Part shown: positions 58,149 to 64,000 of the stretch, piece after piece | Position numbering within the stretch: position 1 is the stretch's first letter | Layout: every line of letters begins with the position of its first letter | From: Benincasa hispida | Taxonomy: Eukaryota; Streptophyta; Magnoliopsida; Cucurbitales; Cucurbitaceae | Reading direction: 5' to 3' | Assembly: GCF_009727055.1 (NCBI RefSeq) | Contig: NC_052355.1 | Span: forward strand, 5,139,840-5,203,839 | DNA: 64,000 bases | The notes under the pieces: generated by a model | The model's input: the letters and a program-made list of their open reading frames with translations, nothing else | Database searches by the model: none | Told to the model about the DNA's origin: nothing | Translations under genes and position numbers: made by a program

Positions 58149-59228
58149 GTGGCACATAAAGAAGGGCCACCAGGATTCTTCCCACGCAACAACGGTCAAA
58201 CGAGCAATCAAGCAAGTAGCTCAAAACGATCGCAATCCTCCTCCTTGGAGAGCCTGTTGAAGCAATACATAGAGAAAAACGAAACCATTGTTCAAAGTCA
58301 GGCTACGTCCATCTGCATTCTTCAATTACAAATGGGCCAGATTACGAGTGAGCTAAAGAGTAGACCGCAAGGAGCTCTGCCATGTTCAACAAAACTTCCA
58401 CGCAACCCGGGGGGATCAGGTAAAGAGCAATGTCAGGTTGTGACATTGCACAGTGGGAAGACTGTGGAGGGAGAAAAGAAGGAGCTTAGTAGAACAACTT
58501 CCATTGCAGCTGAACCTAAGATTGCAGTGATGCAAGAAGAAGAAAGAGAAAAAGAAGCAGTAGAATTGAAGGTTGCGTCGACCTCAAAGCCAACTGGAAC
58601 GGGAACCGTGAAAGTTCAGTTACGCCCTTTTCCGCAGAGACTAAGGAAGAAAAAGAACGAAGAGGTACAGTACCAACGCTTCTTATCTATGTTAAAGCAA
58701 TTACATGTTAATATTCCTTTCAGTGAAGTGATTGAGGAAATGCCTGCCTACACCAAGTTTCTGAAGGATATGGTAACTAAGAAGAGGGGAGCTGGAAAAT
58801 TTGCCACGGTGGTGTTAACGCAAAGTTCCAAATCAATAATTCCACCGAAGATGAGTGATCCTAGGAGCTTTACTATTCCCTACTCCATAGGAGGACTATA
58901 CACCGGGCAAGCGCTGTGTGAAATAGGAGCTAGCCTAAATTTGATGCCTCTGTCAATCTTTAGACAATTGAATGTGGGGCAACTTGTGCCCACAATAGTG
59001 ACTCTCCAACTGGCCGACAGATCTCTGGTGCATCCAGAGGGAAAGGTGAAGGATGTGTTGATCACCATTGACAAATTTATCCTGCCAGCTGACTTAATCA
59101 TTTTAGACTACGAGGCCGACAAAGATGTGCCCATCATTCTGGGGCGACATTTTCTATCAACGGGTCGTGCTGATGTGCATAAAGGGGAAATCACTTTATC
59201 AACGGACAGAAGCTCAAGTTTAATATAA
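58149..59228 (+). pseudogene. A3 gag-pol linker and aspartic protease
   Basis: 359 codons open. Residues 1-130 are the gag C-terminus and linker (SLESLLKQYIEKNE, SRPQGALPCSTK, GKEQCQVVTLHSGK). A Lys/Glu-rich stretch follows, then YQRFLSMLKQLHVNIPFSEV and the AYTKFLKDMVTKKR element. The protease lies at about residues 235-345 with FTIPYSIGG, CEIGASLNLM, LADRSLVHPEGK and IILDYEADKDVPIILGRHFL. The catalytic Asp is Glu (residue 258), which should abolish or cripple activity. RT follows in the same polyprotein order. Confidence 0.85.
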
Positions 59229-60449
59229 TTCGTGCCATGAAGTTTCCGGATGAAGAAGACCTGTATGATTCAGATGATGACCAGAATGTGATTGAAGAAG
59301 AAAAGTTTGATGAAGAGAATGAAAAAGAGGAGGCCAGCGCATCCGCTGCTGCCTGTAATGCGATCACAACAAAAACAAACAAGGAAGAAGAGATGATCGC
59401 AAAGCAAGAAGTAGAGCCAACATAAACAGATCAAAGAAAAACAATGCAACCTTCCCTAGTGGAGCCACCAACACTTGAATTGAAGACCCTACCAACCCAT
59501 TTAAAGTACGCATTTTGGGGCAGAATGAGAAGCTGCTTGTTATCATTTTCTCTACGCTCAACGAAGATCAGGAGAATACATCGATGTGCATTCTCAGGAA
59601 GCACGTGCGAGCAATTGGCTAGACGTTCACTGACATTAGAGGAACTAGCCTGCGTACTGCATGCACCGCATTCGTCTTGAAGATGACCACAAAGCAACAA
59701 TTAAACATCAACACAGACTAAACCATGTGATTATGGAGGTCGTCAAGAAGGAGATTATCAAATGGTTAGATGCGGGCATTATCTATCCCATAGCAGATAG
59801 CACGTGGGTCAGCCCCATGTAGTGTGTGCCGAAGAAGGGCGGAATGACGGTAGTCCCAAATGAAAGGAACGAATTAATACCGCAAAGGACCATTACTAGA
59901 TGGCGCATATGCATGGACTACCATAGGTTGAATGTGGCCTCAAAGAAAGATCATTTCTCTATGCCATTCATTGACCAAATTCTAGACCATCTAGCTGGAA
60001 ATGATTTTTACTGCTTCCTAGATGGTTATGCCGGATACAATCAAATGATGATAGCTCCAGAAGATCAAGAAAATACCACATTCACCTTCCCATATGGGAC
60101 ATTTTCTTTTCGCCGCATGCCATTTGGCCTCTATAATGCGCCAAGCACGTTCCAAAGGTGCCTAATGGCCATCTTTTCAGATAATCTCGAGGAGTCTGTG
60201 GAAATATTTATGGATGACTTCTTTGTTTATAGGAACACTTATGAAGTCTGTCTAGCCAATTTGGAGAAGATACTGAAAAGATGCAAAGAGACAAATCTGG
60301 TGCTCAACTAGGAAAAATGTCATTTCATGGTGAAGGAGGGCATAGTGTTGGGGCATAAGGGCTCCCGGGATGGGTTGGAGGTGAACAAAGAAAAAATCGA
60401 AGCAATTGAAAAACTTCCACCTCCAACTAGCATGAACGTTGTATGAAGC
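59229..60449 (+). pseudogene. A3 reverse transcriptase region
   Basis: After a linker (KFPDEEDLYDSDDDQN; PPTLELKTLPTHLKYAFWG) the RT starts near 59700 (VIMEVVKKEIIKWLDAGIIY, CMDYHRLNVASKKDHFSMPF, DGYAGYNQMMIAPEDQENTT, FRRMPFGLYNAPSTFQRCLM) with the catalytic box IFMDDFFVY, the FMDD form usual in this lineage. Nonsense codons: TAG 59820-59822 (from CAG), TAG 60309-60311 (from TGG), TGA 60444-60446 (from CGA). Frameshifts precede 59690. It would copy element RNA into DNA. Confidence 0.9.
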
Positions 60450-61085
60450 TTCTTGGGGCACGCTGGATTCTACAGACGATTTGTCAAAGACTTTTCTAAA
60501 ATAGTACGACCACTGAATGTGTTGTTAGAGGCTCATAGAAAATTTGAGTTTGACAAACTCTGCCTCAACGCATTCAGAGTTTTGAAAGATACGCTGATTA
60601 CCGCACCCGTATTGATTGCGCCGGATTGGACACTTTCTTTTGAAATCATGTGCGACGCAAGTGGGTATGCGATCAGAGCAGCTTTAGCGCAGAAGAGAAA
60701 AACAATCTTGCATCCCATCGCATATGCGAGTAAAACATTAAACCCTGCTAAAACAAATTATACCACCACAGAAAAAGAACTCCTAGCAGTAATTTTTGCG
60801 TTGGAAAAATTTCAGGCATATCTGTTGGGAACAAAGATACTCATCCACATTGATCACTCGACGATCAAATACTTAGTGACAAAGAAGGACGAAAAGCCGA
60901 GACTAATCAGATAGGTTCTCCTCCTTCAAGAATTCGATATAGAAATAATTGATCGGAAGGGGATAGAGAATCAAGTTATGGATCACTTGTCTGGACTGAA
61001 AAATCCTGAGGTGGACTGCAATGAGTCTGAGGTGAGTGTCGTATTCCCAGATGAGCAGCTGTTCCATATAGAAGAATTGCCCTGA
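60450..61085 (+). pseudogene. A3 RNase H region
   Basis: FLGHAGFYRRFVKDFSKIVR is the RT thumb/connection segment. Then FEIMCDASGYAIRAALAQ, the first RNase H Asp; NYTTTEKELLAVIFALEKF, the Glu; IHIDHSTIKYL, the second Asp. TAG at 60912-60914 (TGG to TAG) and TGA at 61083-61085 (TGG to TGA). VMDHLSGLKN resembles the (V/A)DHLSRL segment before integrase. Confidence 0.9.
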
Positions 61086-62331
61086 TATGCGGACATAGTT
61101 AATTATTTGGTTTGTGAGCAATTTCCTGAAGATTACACTTATCACCAACAGAAGAAGCTCAAGCATGAATGCAAACATTATTATTGGGATGAGATGAATC
61201 TATATAAAAGAGGTGCAAACCAGATTTTTCGATTATGCATACCAAATACTGCTCAACAACGCATATTATCACAATGCCATGACTCACCGTATGGTGGGCA
61301 CTTTGGAGGGCAGTGCACCGCAACCAAAGTTTTGCAAAGTGGATTCTTTTGGCCTACATTGTTCAAGGATGCGGCTGACTACGCAATGAAATGTGATTGG
61401 TGCCAACGCACAGGTAACATTTCATGGAAACAAGCAATCCCAATGAACACTATCTTGGAGCTTGAATTATTCAACGTATGGGGGATTGATTTCATGGGAC
61501 CATTCCCTCCTTCGAATGGTAAACATTATATTTTATTAGCCGTCGATTATGTGTCCAAGTGGGTAGAGGCAATAGCATGCACCGCAAGTGATGCGACAGT
61601 AGTCTCCCAGTTCCCGAAGAAACATATTTTCACTCGTTTTGGCACTTCCCATGCCATCATAAGTGATGAAGGATCCCACTTTGTCAACCACAATATCAAG
61701 GAGTTGCTGCGCAAATACAACATTCTCCAGAAAGTGGCCAACGCATACCATCCGCAAATGAATGGTCAGGCTGAATTGTCCAATAGAGAAATTAAGCTGA
61801 TACTTGAGAAGGTAGTAAGGCCTTCACGAACAGATTGGGCAACAAAGCTTGATGATGTGTTATGGGCATACCGAACCGCATTTAAAACACCCATAGGTAT
61901 GTTCCCATATGCATTTGTGTTTGGTAAGGCGTGTCATTTGCCTTTGGAGCTAAAACATAAGGCACTGTGGGCGGTAAAAAAGCTTAACTTTAATTTGAAG
62001 AAGGCAGGAGAAACGCGAAAAACGCAATTGGTCGAGCTAGAAGAATGGAGGATCAACGCATATGAAAATGTGAAGATTTATAAAGAGCGCACCAAGCACT
62101 GGCATGACAAACGCATATGCGGTAAAAAAACTCCAAGTCGGGCAAAAGGTCTTACTCTTCAACTCACGTCTACGGCTCTTCCCGGGAAAACTAAAATCAC
62201 GCTAGTCTGGACCCTTCATCATCAAAGAAATATTTTCACATGGTGCGGTGGAGTTGAGCACTGAGGATGGAAGCCGAATATTTAAGTTTAATGGACAGCG
62301 AGTTAAGGCATATTGCAGAGGTGATTTCTAG
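61086..62331 (+). pseudogene. A3 integrase
   Basis: Open from 61107 to 62264. HHCC zinc-binding domain: [12 protein letters not shown] then CDWCQR. Catalytic core D,D,E all present: [32 protein letters not shown]. Then [20 protein letters not shown] and [21 protein letters not shown] frameshift in an A run near 62125 moves the true C-terminus ([34 protein letters not shown]) into another frame ending at 62331. This is the best-preserved part of pol. It would insert element DNA into the genome with a 5-bp stagger, as the window's duplications show. Confidence 0.9.
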
Positions 62332-63145
62332 CCAGAAAAGGCCTTCGTGAAGCTGAGAAACTCAGAATATCCTTTGATTGATTCTTGAACTCTCATTCCT
62401 TCGTTACTTCTATCATCATTTATCTATCTGCATTTTACTGCTATTCCTATAAATAAATAAACAAATAAAACCTTGTTGTTTTTTTTAAAATCATTTGACC
62501 CTCTCTTTGTTTGTTTACATCGATTAAAGAACATGATTGCGGAGATGTTACTTGAAGCAGCAAATTATCTCACTCTATACCGCAATTTAAATAAGAGAGA
62601 TCGCCGCAAAGATGGATGTGTCAATACACAATGCGGGCGACAGCGCAAATTTGGGGGTGTACTCTTCCTTATCTTTACTTCAAATTTTGCGCTATCACAT
62701 CGTATGTTAGTTTTAAAAGCTTTATCACTGCATCCTCTTTGATTACCGCAATCATTTGACGTAGATAAATTTAGTAGTTTACCGCATGTTGTCTCTTTGC
62801 CAAGTATGATTTCAATGATGAAAAATATGCTTCTATTTCTTTCGTATATACTAAAGTCAACTTAATCTTAAGATAGTCACCTCATGAAATATTTCTAGAA
62901 GTTAGGGGTTTGCTAGCTTTCTTTCAAACTCTCTTTACACCACATTCTAAGAACATCGCATGACTCATTTCAATCTTTTGGAAATAATGACATTGTCGCA
63001 TTTTAAATTTGGGGGGTGAGGTATTTATTTTCGACCTTGCTAATTTTTTTAAAAAAAAATAAAATTTTTTTAGAATAGCAACTCCACTGTTAACGCAATG
63101 GGAAACCCATGTTGATAAGAGTTAAGTTGTGAAAGGCACTTACCC
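62332..63145 (+). other. A3 3' non-coding region
   Basis: No gene. AAATTTGGGGGTG occurs at about 62646-62658 and AAATTTGGGGGGTG at 63005-63018; both recall the terminal tract. From about 62680 the sequence aligns with the A1 and A2 3' regions. Confidence 0.65.
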
Positions 63146-63193
63146 GTAGTTGGATGTCCACATGACACACGTGGAGGCAAGCCAAAACGAAAG
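63146..63193 (+). repeat. 48-nt 3' motif, A3 copy a
   Basis: GTAGTTGGATGTCCACATGA...GGCAAGCCAAAACGAAAG. Confidence 0.85.
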
Positions 63194-63281
63194 TAAGTCA
63201 CCAGGATCAACGCATAAATAAATGACCGCAACTCCACTACCAAATAGGTATGAGTTTAGTTTGAGAAAGAGTGCATTGCTC

Positions 63282-63329
63282 GTATTTGAATGTCTGCATG
63301 ACACCCGTGGGGGCAAGCCAAAACGAAGG
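63282..63329 (+). repeat. 48-nt 3' motif, A3 copy b
   Basis: GTATTTGAATGTCTGCATGA...GGCAAGCCAAAACGAAGG, 136 bp after copy a. Confidence 0.85.
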
Positions 63330-63632
63330 CAAGGCACTTGGATCAGCGCAAGGTCAGAAAAAAACTATCAATGAAGAAAATTTTTATGCAAGGATAAAAT
63401 CTTTTGACACCCCAGTAGAAAATTTTCTTTTTGAAATAAATCATGCGATGTTCCGAAATTTAGTAAATTCCTTTTGAAAGGTAAGATTGCAGTTCCTAGG
63501 TCTTAGAAATATTTTAAGTAGAGACTTAAATAAGACTTAAGGAATCTTTGGCATATAGGATTTGAACGAAGTATCCTTGAGAAATCTAGAAAAAGAACAT
63601 TGCGGTTGACTTGCTAAAGGAATCTTTAGCTT

Positions 63633-63668
63633 ATGCTTGAGAACAAGCATTGTTTAATTTTTGGGGTG
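63633..63668 (+). promoter_or_regulatory. A3 hairpin and polypurine tract
   Basis: Stem ATGCTTG / CAAGCAT with loop AGAA (63633-63650), then AATTTTTGGGGTG (63656-63668), a decayed form of the tract in A1 and A2, abutting the LTR. Confidence 0.7.
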
Positions 63669-64000
63669 TGATAACGGGCAGAAATGCACGTTATCATAGT
63701 ACTAAGTTCTTAAACAATATTGGATTGCGTTGATGAAATATGTTAATTTGCGTCCATTAAGCATCGATTTCATAATATTGCGGTTGCATGCGTTCAACAC
63801 ATTAGAACAGTTGATTTTTATATTTTTGTGCAGAATATGCATTAACGCAATGCAAGAATTTCGATCATAGGAAATCTTTGGTCGAGTGCAACTTCACCAC
63901 AAGGCTTTGCGATGATTGTGTTCGCAAACATTAACCCGAGAAGGATCGCCGCAACATGGTCAGGGCAACATGGTGGTCGCATCTGGGTGAAAGGCTAATA
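63669..64000 (+). mobile_element. A3 3' LTR, first 332 bp
   Basis: Matches 45015-45345 closely (TGATAACGGGCAGAAATGCA start). The window ends inside it. Confidence 0.9.

Larger units (their letters stand above)
45015..64000 (+). mobile_element. Element A3: autonomous-type Athila element, decayed, with B1 nested
   Basis: 5' LTR 45015-46507 plus 56757-56937, primer site 56943, gag-pol 57010-62331, 3' module, 3' LTR from 63669 to beyond the window. It is the only A copy with RT, RNase H and integrase. At least five nonsense codons in pol and several frameshifts make it dead. ATACA (45010-45014) would be the left target duplication. Without B1 the element should be about 10 kb. Confidence 0.85.

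Overview
The window is repeat-dense DNA from a flowering plant nuclear genome, probably pericentromeric or otherwise heterochromatic. Plant-type Ty3/gypsy retrotransposons of the Athila kind (tRNA-Asp primer sites, a short CCHC gag knuckle, FMDDF reverse transcriptase), copia LTRs, decayed plastid DNA and strong C-to-T/G-to-A decay all point this way. A cucurbit-like dicot is my impression only. I found no intact host gene. Almost every long stretch belongs to a retroelement, usually nested in another.

Layout. (1) 1-17254: old Athila-like element D1 (+). It has a tRNA-Asp primer site at 1900, a gag remnant, almost no pol, a degenerate third ORF at 12014-13134 and a 3' LTR at 15704-17254. It was invaded by non-autonomous gag-protease element A1 (-, 2668-7902), a fragment of large LTR family F, a plastid insertion (rps12 exon 1, psaB, psaA; about 9600-11985) and a solo copia LTR (13485-14411). 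(2) 17255-24171: AT-rich DNA, copia LTR pieces, a degenerate tRNA-Gly(GCC) and a copia gag-pre-integrase remnant. (3) 24172-29870: element C1 (+), an internally deleted non-autonomous element. Its 3' part is scrambled by three Nextera/Tn5 adapter junctions. (4) 30111-40409: element A2 (-), sister of A1, flanked by a TGTTT duplication. A 3265-bp solo LTR (F2, GCTAC duplication) lies inside its 5' LTR. There are two N gaps. (5) 40405-45014: a CTCGAT-rich target region, a copia LTR, unassigned LTR-like DNA and the 3' LTR of another Athila-like element (D2, -). (6) 45015-64000: autonomous-type A3 (+) inserted in D2, with complete 10.2-kb element B1 (46508-56751, GTTAC duplication) inside its 5' LTR. 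A3 carries gag, protease, RT, RNase H and integrase, all with stops or frameshifts, and runs off the window end.

How the parts work together. A3 is a decayed relative of the kind of element that could have supplied enzymes. A1 and A2 share its LTRs and 3' non-coding region but have gag and protease only. B1 and C1 lack pol. Despite different LTRs and coding content, A1, A2, A3, B1 and C1 keep the same non-coding 3' module: an inner polypurine-like tract, two copies of a 48-nt motif, a hairpin usually with an AGGA loop, then the true polypurine tract and LTR. D1 and D2 share the hairpin plus tract. This module is the most interesting unexplained structure here. Readers should distrust 29102-29669 and 48591-48844, where untrimmed mate-pair adapters show chimeric assembly.
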